Source of the DNA: G032773895 sp965248935 | GTDB lineage: Bacteria; Pseudomonadota; Gammaproteobacteria; Pseudomonadales; Cellvibrionaceae | Assembly: GCA_965248935.1 (NCBI GenBank) | Contig: OZ252214.1 | Span: 744,001-808,000 of the forward strand | Length of the DNA: 64,000 nucleotides | Direction: 5' to 3' | Shown: positions 54,651-63,233 of the stretch, in pieces | Layout of the letters: each line of letters opens with the position of its first letter | Position numbering within the stretch: the stretch's first letter is position 1 | Program-made: the position numbers and the translations under genes | Notes under the pieces: model-generated | Seen by the model: only the letters and a program-made list of their open reading frames with translations | Databases searched by the model: none | What the model was told of the DNA's origin: nothing

Positions 54651-54935
54651 CTAAAAATACTCAATTTACATTAATTCAAATAGAGGGCTTGCTTGCCTAC
54701 CCTTATATATTAAGCAGGCAATTCAAGCGATGGGCGGGAAGTTCTCAAACCGTGGAGCGCAGAGAGGCGCGGGATTCTACTGCAAATAAGCCGATAACTC
54801 AATGAAGTGGCCCGCCCTAACACAACAAAGACCATCTCAAAACAGATAAACCACACATAATTAAACGCATTCAAGTGACATTGCTCGCTAACGATTAATG
54901 TAGTTATTAATATACAAACAAAACAGGGATGTCCC

Positions 54936-55562
54936 ATGCGTATTCAACAAATTTTACTTTCCATTTCTTTTATTATTATTTCCCAAGTGAGCCAAGCCGA
55001 CAGCAACGCAGCTAATAATAACACCGCAGACAACTCTACCGGCTGGTATATCGGCCCTCTTGCCGGACAGATCAAACTATCCGTAAGCTCAGAACATTAC
55101 AGCACCTACTCAAGCACCCCTCTCTCCTATGGCCTTTACTGGGGCAAACACATAACAAGCTGGTTTGGACTGGAAAGCACCTACGTAAAAACAGAGAAAT
55201 TTGATGACACAACATCAGGTATTTACGACAGCCACGCTGAAATATTTACCTTTATGCCCAAAGTATCCATCCCCATAACCAATAAGCTATCGCTCTATGC
55301 AAAATATGGAATGACTCAAATAAAATACAAAGAACACCGCAATCCAGGAGGTTCCAGCAGAAATACATGGAAAAGCTCCGATGAAAGTTACGGAATAGGC
55401 ACAGAAATACGCCTCAGCTCACATATTCGGGCACGTTTAGGCTATGAATACTATAAAAATACGCTCTCAAACGGAGGTTATTTCAATTGGAGTATGTACG
55501 GAAGTAGATATAGATATTTTAAAGCCAAGAGTTACTTTATTGGGTTAAACTACCAACTCTAA
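54936..55562 (+). CDS. Outer-membrane beta-barrel protein
   Basis: A 208-residue exported protein with a signal peptide (MRIQQILLSISFIIISQVSQA). The mature part alternates hydrophobic residues in short strands (GWYIGPLAGQIKLSVS, GLESTYVKTEKF, LSLYAKYGMTQIKY, IRARLGYEYYKN) and ends YFIGLNYQL, a C-terminal aromatic strand typical of an OmpA-type 8-stranded barrel. Function unknown. It is followed by two genes on the same strand. Confidence 0.8.
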   Translation: MRIQQILLSISFIIISQVSQADSNAANNNTADNSTGWYIGPLAGQIKLSVSSEHYSTYSSTPLSYGLYWGKHITSWFGLESTYVKTEKFDDTTSGIYDSHAEIFTFMPKVSIPITNKLSLYAKYGMTQIKYKEHRNPGGSSRNTWKSSDESYGIGTEIRLSSHIRARLGYEYYKNTLSNGGYFNWSMYGSRYRYFKAKSYFIGLNYQL

Positions 55563-55598
55563 ATAAGCAGCTCATTTAAAACGTATAGCCTATACCCC

Positions 55599-56048
55599 AT
55601 GATAACCGACGAAATACTCCGCGCTATTGATGAATCCGTTCTATGCTGGCTCGCAACCTCAGACAACTCGGGCCAACCAAACGTTTCTCCCAAAGAAATC
55701 TTCCTGGCAGAAGATGATCAACACTTACTTATTGCCAATATCGCTTCCCCCCAAAGTATCAATAATATCTTTGAAAACAGCAAAGTCTGTGCAAGTTTTA
55801 TCCATATTTTTAAGCAAAAAGGCTTTAAACTCTATGGCACCGCACGTGAATATACAGAAGAAGACCCTACATACCCTAAAATGCACAGCCTTTTATTCAA
55901 AATAACGGGGAGTGCTTACCCTATTCAAAGTATTATAAAAATAAAAGTTGAATCAGTATCGCCCATTATTGCACCTAGCTATTTCTTATTCCCGAATGAA
56001 TCAGAAGAATCTAAAATAGAACAAACGAAAAAACACTATTTAACATGA
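55599..56048 (+). CDS. Pyridoxamine 5'-phosphate oxidase-fold protein
   Basis: A 149-residue split-barrel flavin-binding protein (general stress or FMN-binding type): LCWLATSDNSGQPNVSPKEIF is the N-terminal signature, VCASFIHIFKQKGFKLYGTA the middle barrel strand. Enzyme activity is unknown. It overlaps yaiI by four bases (ATGA), indicating cotranslation. Confidence 0.87.
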   Translation: MITDEILRAIDESVLCWLATSDNSGQPNVSPKEIFLAEDDQHLLIANIASPQSINNIFENSKVCASFIHIFKQKGFKLYGTAREYTEEDPTYPKMHSLLFKITGSAYPIQSIIKIKVESVSPIIAPSYFLFPNESEESKIEQTKKHYLT

Positions 56049-56494
56049 ATATTTGGATAGATGCAGACGCCTGCCCAGTACAAATAAAAGAACTGATCTT
56101 TCGCGCTGCCGAGAGGAAAAAAATCACAACCACATTCGTTGCCAACCAAGCTATTAGAATTCCCAACTCCCCTTTTATTCACTTTATCCAAGTAAAAAAA
56201 GGGTTTGATATTGCCGACAATGAAATTTCTGACCGGGTCACCGATGGAGACCTAGTTGTGACTCAAGATATACCCTTAGCAGCAGAAGTCATTGATAAAA
56301 ACTGCATTGCCTTAAGCACCCGTGGAGAACTCTATACAAAAGCAAATATAAAAGCTCGCTTAACAATGCGTAACTTTATGGAAGAACTACGTTCCAGTGG
56401 CGTTCAAACAGGTGGGCCTTCAGTACTCACGCAAAAAGACATTAAAGTTTTTGCGGACAACTTAGACAGGTTACTGGCGAAACATAAAAAATAA
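56045..56494 (+). CDS. yaiI: UPF0178/DUF188 family protein YaiI
   Basis: A 149-residue protein of the YaiI/YqxD family, a PIN-like fold of unknown role. The start IWIDADACPVQIKELIFRAAE, then ISDRVTDGDLVVTQDIPLA and NFMEELRSSG are diagnostic. Its conserved Asp residues (DADACP, DGDLVVTQD) look like a metal-dependent nuclease site. It is coupled to the upstream flavin-fold gene. Confidence 0.94.
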   Translation: MNIWIDADACPVQIKELIFRAAERKKITTTFVANQAIRIPNSPFIHFIQVKKGFDIADNEISDRVTDGDLVVTQDIPLAAEVIDKNCIALSTRGELYTKANIKARLTMRNFMEELRSSGVQTGGPSVLTQKDIKVFADNLDRLLAKHKK

Positions 56495-56558
56495 TTTTAT
56501 TTAACCCGTTAAAACAATCACCCCCTGTAACCCCTAAAGCATATTAAAAACAGAGAAA

Positions 56559-56851
56559 TCAACCAGTGAGTTTCCTTTCCATACACTTCTCTGTAATTAT
56601 TACATTTTCGATTGGGCCATATTTGGACTTCGCACCAGCTTTGTAGGTCTCGATCATATCCTCTATGTCTAGTAAGTTTTCCGACGCCAAGACTTCTTCA
56701 TTATATCTCGTGATAAGCCGGTAGATTGCAATGAGATTATCGAGACGGTTTTCAAATGATCAGTCCGTTGCTTTATGTGAGGAGTGGTTAGTTTTTCTCT
56801 TTTATCTTTTGAAAGGTCGTAATAATCTTTATTTACGTTTACGAACAACAA
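56559..56851 (-). pseudogene. Frameshifted small coiled-coil gene
   Basis: Two overlapping minus-strand frames read as one protein if joined near 56757: the first has MLFVNVNKDYYDLSKDKREK and TTPHIKQRTDHL, the second carries on with ENRLDNLIAIYRLITRYNEE and later MIETYKAGAKSKYGPIEN before TGA at 56559-56561. The lengths and residue use look coding; one base change would restore about 96 residues. Highly charged and helical; no family recognised. Confidence 0.5.
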
Positions 56852-56861
56852 TACAATCCTC

Positions 56862-57128
56862 TTACCCTACTCTAAAAATTCGTATCAAGAAATTATTAAT
56901 GCCATTATTAAAATGAAGAGACAAAACCCTCGTTTCTGTACCCCAAGAATTGCCGAACAAATTAATCTGGCGCTTGATTTGAAAATAAACAAAGATGTAG
57001 TCTGAAGAGTATTAGAGAAATATTTAAAACTAATCAGTGATGACAACAACCCTTGCTTGGCTAACTTTTTTTGGCCAAAGAGCAAACCTTGCAAATATTG
57101 GCTGGGGAAAACACTGTCTTCAACATAA
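56862..57128 (+). pseudogene. Transposase/integrase-core remnant
   Basis: A plus-strand frame reads LPYSKNSYQEIINAIIKM, KRQNPRFCTPRIAEQINL and ALDLKINKDVV, then an in-frame TGA (57003-57005), then RVLEKYLKLISDDNNP. This matches the helical region just before the DDE catalytic domain of a common integrase-core transposase (the RxNPRxGxPRIAxxI pattern). The N-terminal part and the catalytic domain are missing or scrambled beyond about 57060. It is a fragment, not a working element. Confidence 0.65.
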
Positions 57129-57144
57129 CCTCTTCACTACAGGT

Positions 57145-57173
57145 CGGTTAATCCCCGTACTCACGGGGAACAC
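57145..57173 (-). CRISPR. Isolated type I-E CRISPR repeat
   Basis: The minus strand at 57173-57145 reads GTGTTCCCCGTGAGTACGGGG then ATTAACCG. That is a complete 29-nt type I-E repeat: GTGTTCCCCG at one end, CGGGGAT and AACCG at the other, with the CCCCGT/ACGGGG stem. No second repeat lies 55-70 bases away on either side, and no cas gene occurs in the window. It is a solitary relic, or a single-repeat locus. Confidence 0.75.
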
Positions 57174-57275
57174 CACCCAGCCCTCAGCTTCTTAAATGGA
57201 ACGCCCGTGCAGAGTTACATAAGCGAAAGCCTGCCCATACTTTCCGCAATTCCACCAAGCTTCAGAATTTGTATT

Positions 57276-57767
57276 TTAGTTCGCGTACAAAACAACAAGA
57301 ATTTGACCTTTCCCCAATGGGATAACGCTGCCGTTTAGATACGGGGACAACTCCGCTTGAGTAAACAATGCCGGTTGTCGTGGCTCGATCCCGATTAATT
57401 CATAAGCTCCATTACGATCTTCCACTTTAATGCTACTTTTTAACGACTCCGGTACCCATTTGTTAAAAAATTCGATTTCAAGACTCGCATTACTCGATAC
57501 CTCAAACGAAGAACTGTTATTGACGATGTAATCATAGTCCGTTGCAGAGTAGGACAATAATGCCGTCAAAGCCCCTGAATCACGATGTTCGCCTTCCTCT
57601 AACAACCAAACAACCTCTTGGGGCTCCTTGGGTAGCGACATCAATTTCGGCAAGATTCCTATTTCCACATTCATTTCAATGCCCTCATTTTTTCCCATTA
57701 CCATTTCTTTTTCACACCCCAATACGAATAACATTCCAAGCATCATACAGAGACTAATTTTTTTCAC
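57276..57767 (-). CDS. Putative lipoprotein coupled to the toxin-like gene
   Basis: A 163-residue lipoprotein, VLGC lipobox at Cys18 followed by EKEM. It has a GTG start that overlaps the stop of the upstream gene (GTGA). The mature protein has a beta-rich end with SPYLNGSVIPLGKGQILVVLYAN. Tight translational coupling, lipoprotein location, and position after a signal-less protein fit an immunity protein. The family is not recognised; the role is inferred from arrangement. Confidence 0.6.
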   Translation of the reverse strand: MKKISLCMMLGMLFVLGCEKEMVMGKNEGIEMNVEIGILPKLMSLPKEPQEVVWLLEEGEHRDSGALTALLSYSATDYDYIVNNSSSFEVSSNASLEIEFFNKWVPESLKSSIKVEDRNGAYELIGIEPRQPALFTQAELSPYLNGSVIPLGKGQILVVLYAN

Positions 57768-58540
57768 TTTGACTCACCCCGAGTTTCCGGCTGCGCTTGG
57801 CGCCGTTGCAACGGTATGCCCATACTTGCCACACCTAGATCAAACCCCTTCCACGAAAAATTACGACTAATCACGGATGTGTGACGATAGCCATGTGCAA
57901 ACCCTAATACTACGAAGCGACCATTTTCATCATCCGGTAGCCCACTAGCAATATCCTTTGCTCCAGGATTAAAATTATACTGATCTTCCGCGTGCAATCG
58001 AAAATCCATTTTGAACTCTGGTTCGCTCTTAAGGCCAGCATTACTGGAGACACTAACAGAAGCACTCACCCAAATTACGTGTGCACCGATAGCTTTTTGC
58101 CAATTTTCCGTTGCGGGATAAGGAAACGCTTTATTATTGTAATGTGAGGCTGGGGACCCACCGCCACAAAAAATAGCCGGACCCGTAAATTGGAACTGAT
58201 TCGGTTTGCCATGCTTGTTCCAAAGCTTTATAGCCGCGTCCTGAGCGTCGAGAATCGCATTTCTGAGCGTTGTGCGGCCACTGTTATCGTTATTTACGTA
58301 GCGGTCGTACGAAAATGTGCGCTGAATACCTTTCCCGTTTAGAAAATGGTTATAGGCGGCAATACCATCCACCAAGTCCGGACGAAGCGCCGCCGCTGCT
58401 TCCATCATAGCAGTCCACTTAAACAAATTAACGTAATCACTAAACCCAGGAGATTTATTGGGGAATTTTGAAAATCCCAAATCGTGATTGATGAGCGGTC
58501 GCGCAGCGGCCCCCAGCTTGTACGCTTTCCTAGTTTCCAC
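57764..58540 (-). CDS. Toxin-like C-terminal protein, possibly colicin M-related
   Basis: A 258-residue open frame with a GTG start and no export signal. Residues about 120-230 include GPAIFCGGGSPASHY and HAEDQYNFNPGAKDI (183-197), SGLPDDENGRF and RNFSWKG. Colicin M-type lipid II hydrolases have DxYD-x5-HR in a similar C-terminal beta domain; here the corresponding place reads DQYN-x5-KD, so the second Asp and the His-Arg are replaced. This weakens, but does not exclude, kinship. Upstream, two other frames continue the coding signal (58541-58883), so this may be the C-terminal part of a longer, broken toxin. Confidence 0.5.
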   Translation of the reverse strand: METRKAYKLGAAARPLINHDLGFSKFPNKSPGFSDYVNLFKWTAMMEAAAALRPDLVDGIAAYNHFLNGKGIQRTFSYDRYVNNDNSGRTTLRNAILDAQDAAIKLWNKHGKPNQFQFTGPAIFCGGGSPASHYNNKAFPYPATENWQKAIGAHVIWVSASVSVSSNAGLKSEPEFKMDFRLHAEDQYNFNPGAKDIASGLPDDENGRFVVLGFAHGYRHTSVISRNFSWKGFDLGVASMGIPLQRRQAQPETRGESK

Positions 58541-58883
58541 TGTAGACGTTTGAAAGAGCTGCCTACATTGCCAGGACTAATATTTCCCCTCCAATCCTTT
58601 ACATCTTGCTTTGGGATATCTTCAGCCGATCTCTTGTGGCCTTCATTTGCCAGCTGACGATCGATATCTGACGTATTCGGGTTACCTGATACTCGCGCTT
58701 CACGGGAGCCGCTTTACCTTCTTTCTTAAACACTCTTATTCCTCGTAAAGTCATTTCTTCTAACAACCCTTTATATTTCCCCACTGGCATATTCTGCGTG
58801 GGGACAATACAGTAATGATGTTTTTTATCTTGAACGAATTTTAAACCTTGAGGAGGCTTGGTATTTGGAGGGAAACGCCAAAC
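58541..58883 (-). pseudogene. Frameshifted 5' part of the toxin-like gene (Tse2-like domain remnant)
   Basis: Frame 1 (58883-58599) reads VWRFPPNTKPPQGLKFVQDK, then HHYCIVPTQNMPVGKYKGLL, a pattern matching the C-terminal part of the Tse2-like toxin encoded just upstream (IPKGAKLPNGL, THYSIAPA). Frame 2 (from about 58704) then reads REARVSGNPNTSDIDRQLAN and WRGNISPGNVGSSF before the third frame, that of the 258-residue protein, takes over. Two frameshifts would have to be repaired. Either the gene has decayed or these are assembly errors. Confidence 0.5.
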
Positions 58884-59006
58884 CTAAGCACTCATAGGTG
58901 ATTAACTTATTCCAGCTTTTACAACCGTTAGTTTTTCCACATATACGCGAGGATGAGAAAAGCCCGTTTATTACTCCAATCACTCCCTAGAGATCAGTAG
59001 GTCGTT

Positions 59007-59228
59007 CTACTCCTCCCTCAGTATCTGCTCGGGTGTAAACTTAAACTCTTTTTGGTTTTTGACGTATTCATCTTTAAGGTACCCCAACAACTCCCCTAGG
59101 TGAACCAAGCTTTCCTCATGGTCTTCTATATTTTTCAGCGTGTCACTTTGTAGAAGCATTTGTTTGTATCGCATTGCGTCATCCACAGATTTCAGGATAA
59201 GTGGCATCCAAGTATTAGAAATATCCAT
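59007..59228 (-). CDS. Tsi2-like immunity protein
   Basis: A 73-residue acidic helical protein. It resembles Pseudomonas Tsi2 (77 residues) in size, charge and pattern: LILKSVDDAMRYKQMLLQSD followed by HLGELLGYLKDEYVKNQ corresponds to the two-helix Tsi2 hairpin that covers the Tse2 active site. Its ATG overlaps the toxin stop as TAATG, the same arrangement as tse2-tsi2. It should stay in the cytosol and protect against the toxin. Confidence 0.7.
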   Translation of the reverse strand: MDISNTWMPLILKSVDDAMRYKQMLLQSDTLKNIEDHEESLVHLGELLGYLKDEYVKNQKEFKFTPEQILREE

Positions 59229-59674
59229 TAAGCAACCTCCATCTTTAGTTGTCCCGCTAGAAAATTTAGTAACGACCTAAAGTGTTCTATGGGCATATCG
59301 TGAGCGGGAGCAATCGAGTAATGTGTAGCCCCTAAATTCTTGTTATATTTGTCTTTTACAATAACCAAGCCATTCGGCAATTTAGCGCCTTTGGGTATCT
59401 TGTAATATTCCCAGCGTCCACGGATAAATATATTTGGTTTATCGAAAGTACTGATACCTCGTGGGCGATTTCTAATTTTGACAATACCTTCCTCAATAGT
59501 CACGTCAGCAGGTCTGATGTTTCCGTTTCTAATTTCATCCTCTTCAACTAAATCAAACAGACCGACAGCTGCCTTTGAAAGATTTCTTGCTCGCCATAAA
59601 TTTACTGGTGCGGTATCCCCGAAGAACTTATCCACTTCACCGGCTTCGAGTAAAACGTCTTCCAAAATATCCAT
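59228..59674 (-). CDS. Tse2-like ADP-ribosyltransferase toxin
   Basis: A 148-residue protein matching the type VI effector Tse2 of Pseudomonas aeruginosa, an NAD-dependent cytosolic toxin. Landmarks in order: LWRARNL (26-32), the RGISTFD strand (72-78, corresponding to GTSVFD of Tse2), IPKGAKLPNGLVIVKD (93-108) and YNKNLGATHYSIAPA (110-124) with His118. No signal peptide; Tse2 acts inside the target cell. It is followed by the immunity gene in TAATG overlap. No T6SS gene is nearby. Chromosomal toxin-antitoxin use is an alternative. Confidence 0.78.
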   Translation of the reverse strand: MDILEDVLLEAGEVDKFFGDTAPVNLWRARNLSKAAVGLFDLVEEDEIRNGNIRPADVTIEEGIVKIRNRPRGISTFDKPNIFIRGRWEYYKIPKGAKLPNGLVIVKDKYNKNLGATHYSIAPAHDMPIEHFRSLLNFLAGQLKMEVA

Positions 59675-59740
59675 AAAATCCCCTCGTATATAATAAAAAT
59701 TAAGTATTGTTTATTTTGCTGTATTTGCCCCGAAATGACG

Positions 59741-60346
59741 TCACAATTCCGTTTTGAAAATTGTGCAATCTAAGGCTCGAACGCTAGAAATAGAACAAAC
59801 ACTGAATAGGGCCATCGCCGAAGCACTTCTTCCATCATGAATTAAATTGGTGTAAGTGCCATAAACACATTTAATACTTCGTCCATTTTTCCGTATCTCC
59901 GGTACATGTTTTCTTAGACGTACATCAACCTTCGAATCCAGTATTGGGAAATATTCAGGGTAAAACCAATGCAACAACTTTGTCGGCATCGCTTTGCTTG
60001 CGGCTCCCCCTCCAATAAATTTCTTGGCATGTACGAAGCACTCCGAGGGAGTTGATTTATTTTCATCAATGTCGCTAAGGAGTTTCTGCCAATCTTCTGG
60101 TTTTTTATTCAAAATATGCGCCGCCGCATCAAATCGAGATTTTCCCGTATTCCATGCACAGAGGCCCAACGCCAAAATTCTATTCTCTTCACTCAAATCA
60201 ACTTTTGGGTGACTAAACGCTTTTGAACGTATGTTTGCACAGCTGTTTAGCAACAGGTCATAGGTATCATCATAAAGCGCCGTGCCAGTATTACACTTGA
60301 CACCTTTCTCTGCTATAGCTCTTATATATTCATCAAATGTACTCAT
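59741..60346 (-). CDS. Protein of unknown function
   Basis: A 201-residue, mostly helical protein. LLHWFYPEYFPILDSKVDVRLRKH (segment around residues 123-146) is reminiscent of helical proteins with a helix-hairpin-helix-glycosylase-like tail, but I do not recognise a family with confidence. It is upstream of the Tse2-like gene on the same strand, separated by 66 bases, and diverges from hsdM; it could be a further island gene or part of a defence cluster. Confidence 0.5.
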   Translation of the reverse strand: MSTFDEYIRAIAEKGVKCNTGTALYDDTYDLLLNSCANIRSKAFSHPKVDLSEENRILALGLCAWNTGKSRFDAAAHILNKKPEDWQKLLSDIDENKSTPSECFVHAKKFIGGGAASKAMPTKLLHWFYPEYFPILDSKVDVRLRKHVPEIRKNGRSIKCVYGTYTNLIHDGRSASAMALFSVCSISSVRALDCTIFKTEL

Positions 60347-60731
60347 ACGCTCATTCTCGCCCTATTGTATTTCAACCCACTACGTCCCCCGCGTCAAAGG
60401 CGGAAAGCGACTGTGATAGTGTTCATATTGTAAGAGAACCGAATAAATCACTAAGTGTAGAGAATCTCCCACCGTAGAGGCGCCATTTAGATATTTAAAG
60501 CCATAATTGGCGCAAGTATCAACAGTCTCTCGCCCTTCCAGTACATTCAACCCGCTTAGCGATTTATCGCTACAATAAATAGGGCTTAGGCAAACATACT
60601 CATAGTCGTTCGATCACAAATTTGATAGCTTACCCCTCTCAAGAAAAAAACTAAAAGCCTCCCAATATGGCTAAATATAATACAGATGCACCGGCCTACA
60701 CACAGCATTGACCATACGGAACACCCAATAG
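60347..60731. other. Divergent intergenic region upstream of hsdM
   Basis: About 385 bases. A TATAAT at 60676-60681 in plus orientation lies about 50 bases before the hsdM ATG and is a fair -10 candidate, but no good -35 stands at the right distance. No repeat, RNA gene or hidden ORF is evident. Confidence 0.45.
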
Positions 60732-63233
60732 ATGTCAGAAGCAACAACCAGCAGCAACTTCTCCCAAACCGCCGCCTATATATGGTCCCTTGCCGACCTA
60801 CTGCGTGGAGATTTTAAACAAAGCCAATATGGCCGGGTGATACTCCCCTTTACGCTCTTACGCCGCTTAGAAGGCGTACTGGAAAATACCAAAGGTGCAG
60901 TACTAAAGGAATATGACAAAGTCCAAGATATGGACTTACCCGAAACCGGCCAAGCCAAATTTTTGCTGCGAAAAACCAAAGGTTTAAAATTCTACAATAT
61001 CTCCCAAATGGACTTATCCAAACTGGGCGAGGCGGGCATAAAAGATAACCTGGATGCGTATATTCAGGGCTTTTCCCAAAACGCGCGGGAAATATTTGAA
61101 TATTTCAAATTCGATGAATTTATTGCCCAGCTCGATGACGCCAACCTACTCTACAAAATAATACAGCGGGTTAAAAAAACCGACCTCAGCCCCAAAGCCA
61201 TTTCCAACCACGATATGGGCCTGGTCTTTGAAGAGCTAATACGCCGCTTTGCAGAAAGCTCCAATGAAACCGCCGGGGAACACTTTACCCCGCGCGATAT
61301 TGTTCGCCTCACCACGTCATTGGTCTTTATGGAAGACGACGACGTGCTCACCAAGCCCGGCATTATTCGGACTATTTACGACCCCACAGCCGGTACCGGC
61401 GGCTTTCTTTCCTCGGGTATGGAATATGTGTACGAGCTTAACCACGACGCCAAAATGGCCGGTTTTGGGCAGGAGCTTAACCCAGAAAGCTACGCCATCT
61501 GTAAAGCGGATATGCTCATTAAAGGCCAAGAAATTAACAATATTAAACTCGGCAATACCCTTTCCAATGACCAGCTCTACGCCGATAAGTTTGACTATAT
61601 GCTGTCTAACCCCCCCTTTGGTGTGGATTGGAAAAAAATAGAACAGAACATTAAAGACGAGCACAGTATTAAAGGGTTTGATGGCCGTTTTGGGCCAGGG
61701 TTACCGCGTGTATCCGACGGGTCACTTTTATTTTTATTGCATTTAATTAGTAAACTGCGGGATGCCTCCGAGGGCGATGTGCAGGGAAACACAAGTGTCG
61801 CAGGAGGCAGGACGCCGTTAGCGACCGGCGGGCGTATAGGTATTATTCTGAACGGCTCCCCGTTATTTACCGGCGGTGCCGGTTCGGGCGAATCCGAAAT
61901 ACGCCGTTATATTCTGGAATCCGATTTACTCGAAGCCATTGTCGCCCTGCCTACCGATATGTTCTACAACACCGGCATTGCTACCTATGTGTGGGTTTTG
62001 TCTAACAAAAAGACGAATAAAAAGACAAACAAAAAGAACAACCACCTCGAAGGCCAACCCAATAGAAAAGGCCAAGTACAACTTATTAACGGCGTAAACC
62101 TCTGCGGCAAAATGCGCAAATCCCTGGGTTCCAAACGCAATATTATGAGCGATAACGATATCGCCACCATTACCCGCTGCTTTGGTAACTTTGAAGCGGT
62201 GAATACTGTGGAGCTGGATAAACCCGCCGAACAAAAAAGTAATCGCGGTCGGCAATCCGCTAACCCCAAAAAGGACGCCCCCAAAACCTTTGCCAGTAAA
62301 ATTTTTAAGAACCACGAATTTGGCTACCGCCGCATTACCATTGAGCGACCACTGCGGGAGTCCTACCAATTTAGTGACGAACGTATTGCGGAATTGCGTT
62401 TTGCCAATAAACCCCTTACCAATGTAATGAAGTGGATATGGGAAGAACACGAAAAACAGGACAAACGTCTGTGGCACGATAACGAAGACTGCGAGCAGTA
62501 CGGGGACCTAACAGGTAAAGAGGATTTTTTGCGCAAGCATATTAAAAGCCACTTCCCCGAGCTAAAAGAAAAGAATATTAAAGACCTACTGAATCGTGAA
62601 ACTTGGTTAGCGCAAAAACAGGTAATGCAAAAAGCCAAACAGTTGCAAAGCGTGATTGGTAAAGACCAATACGATGATATGAATACCTTTGAAACCGCAC
62701 TTAAACAGGCCAGCAACACCCTAAATGTGGACCCGGATAAATCACTCGACTCTGAGCAAACCAAGACCTTTAAGCTAGAGACAAAAGAAAAAAAGCAGAT
62801 AACCGATGCCGTTAGCTGGAAAAATCCAGACGCAGAAAAAGTCGTTAAGAAAGTGCATAAAGGCAAGATCAACCCACTTTATGGTTTATTTGAAACCAAT
62901 GACGACTCCACGGGTAAACAAATCGTGGTGGAATATAAAGCCGATGGCGACCTACGGGATAATGAAAATGTGGCCCTCAACCCAAGTCAAACCGTTAATG
63001 CGCTAAATGAGGCCCATTTTAAGAAAGAGGTCCAACCCCATGTGCCCGATGCCTGGATAGATGCCACTAAGACGGACGCCATTGATGGTGAGATTGGGAT
63101 CGTGGGCTATGAGATACCCTTTAATCGACATTTTTATGTGTATCAGTCACCTCGGGATTTGGAAGATATTGACGCGGATTTGGATAAGGTGAGCTCGGAG
63201 ATTATGGAGTTGTTGCGAGAGGTGCATTCATAG
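60732..63233 (+). CDS. hsdM: Type I restriction-modification DNA methyltransferase subunit HsdM
   Basis: N6-adenine methyltransferase subunit of 833 residues, longer than the common 500-aa form. The HsdM N-domain begins YIWSLADLLRGDFKQSQYGRVILPF; motif I is DPTAGTGGFL (217-226) and catalytic motif IV NPPF at residues 293-296. A lysine-asparagine repeat tract (NKKTNKKTNKKNN, about 420) and a large extra C-terminal region (about 540-833, with EEHEKQDKRLWHDNE and YEIPFNRHFYVYQSPRDLED) give the extra length, typical of the large subgroup. It overlaps hsdS by one base (taGTG). hsdR should follow hsdS outside the window. Confidence 0.95.
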   Translation: MSEATTSSNFSQTAAYIWSLADLLRGDFKQSQYGRVILPFTLLRRLEGVLENTKGAVLKEYDKVQDMDLPETGQAKFLLRKTKGLKFYNISQMDLSKLGEAGIKDNLDAYIQGFSQNAREIFEYFKFDEFIAQLDDANLLYKIIQRVKKTDLSPKAISNHDMGLVFEELIRRFAESSNETAGEHFTPRDIVRLTTSLVFMEDDDVLTKPGIIRTIYDPTAGTGGFLSSGMEYVYELNHDAKMAGFGQELNPESYAICKADMLIKGQEINNIKLGNTLSNDQLYADKFDYMLSNPPFGVDWKKIEQNIKDEHSIKGFDGRFGPGLPRVSDGSLLFLLHLISKLRDASEGDVQGNTSVAGGRTPLATGGRIGIILNGSPLFTGGAGSGESEIRRYILESDLLEAIVALPTDMFYNTGIATYVWVLSNKKTNKKTNKKNNHLEGQPNRKGQVQLINGVNLCGKMRKSLGSKRNIMSDNDIATITRCFGNFEAVNTVELDKPAEQKSNRGRQSANPKKDAPKTFASKIFKNHEFGYRRITIERPLRESYQFSDERIAELRFANKPLTNVMKWIWEEHEKQDKRLWHDNEDCEQYGDLTGKEDFLRKHIKSHFPELKEKNIKDLLNRETWLAQKQVMQKAKQLQSVIGKDQYDDMNTFETALKQASNTLNVDPDKSLDSEQTKTFKLETKEKKQITDAVSWKNPDAEKVVKKVHKGKINPLYGLFETNDDSTGKQIVVEYKADGDLRDNENVALNPSQTVNALNEAHFKKEVQPHVPDAWIDATKTDAIDGEIGIVGYEIPFNRHFYVYQSPRDLEDIDADLDKVSSEIMELLREVHS

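Noticed and set aside
57104..57114. GGGGAAAACAC read as a degenerate neighbouring CRISPR repeat
   Set aside because: The end-to-end distance to the real repeat is close to 60, but the match covers only the last 11 bases with an inserted A and lies in the reading frame of the transposase remnant; probably coincidence.
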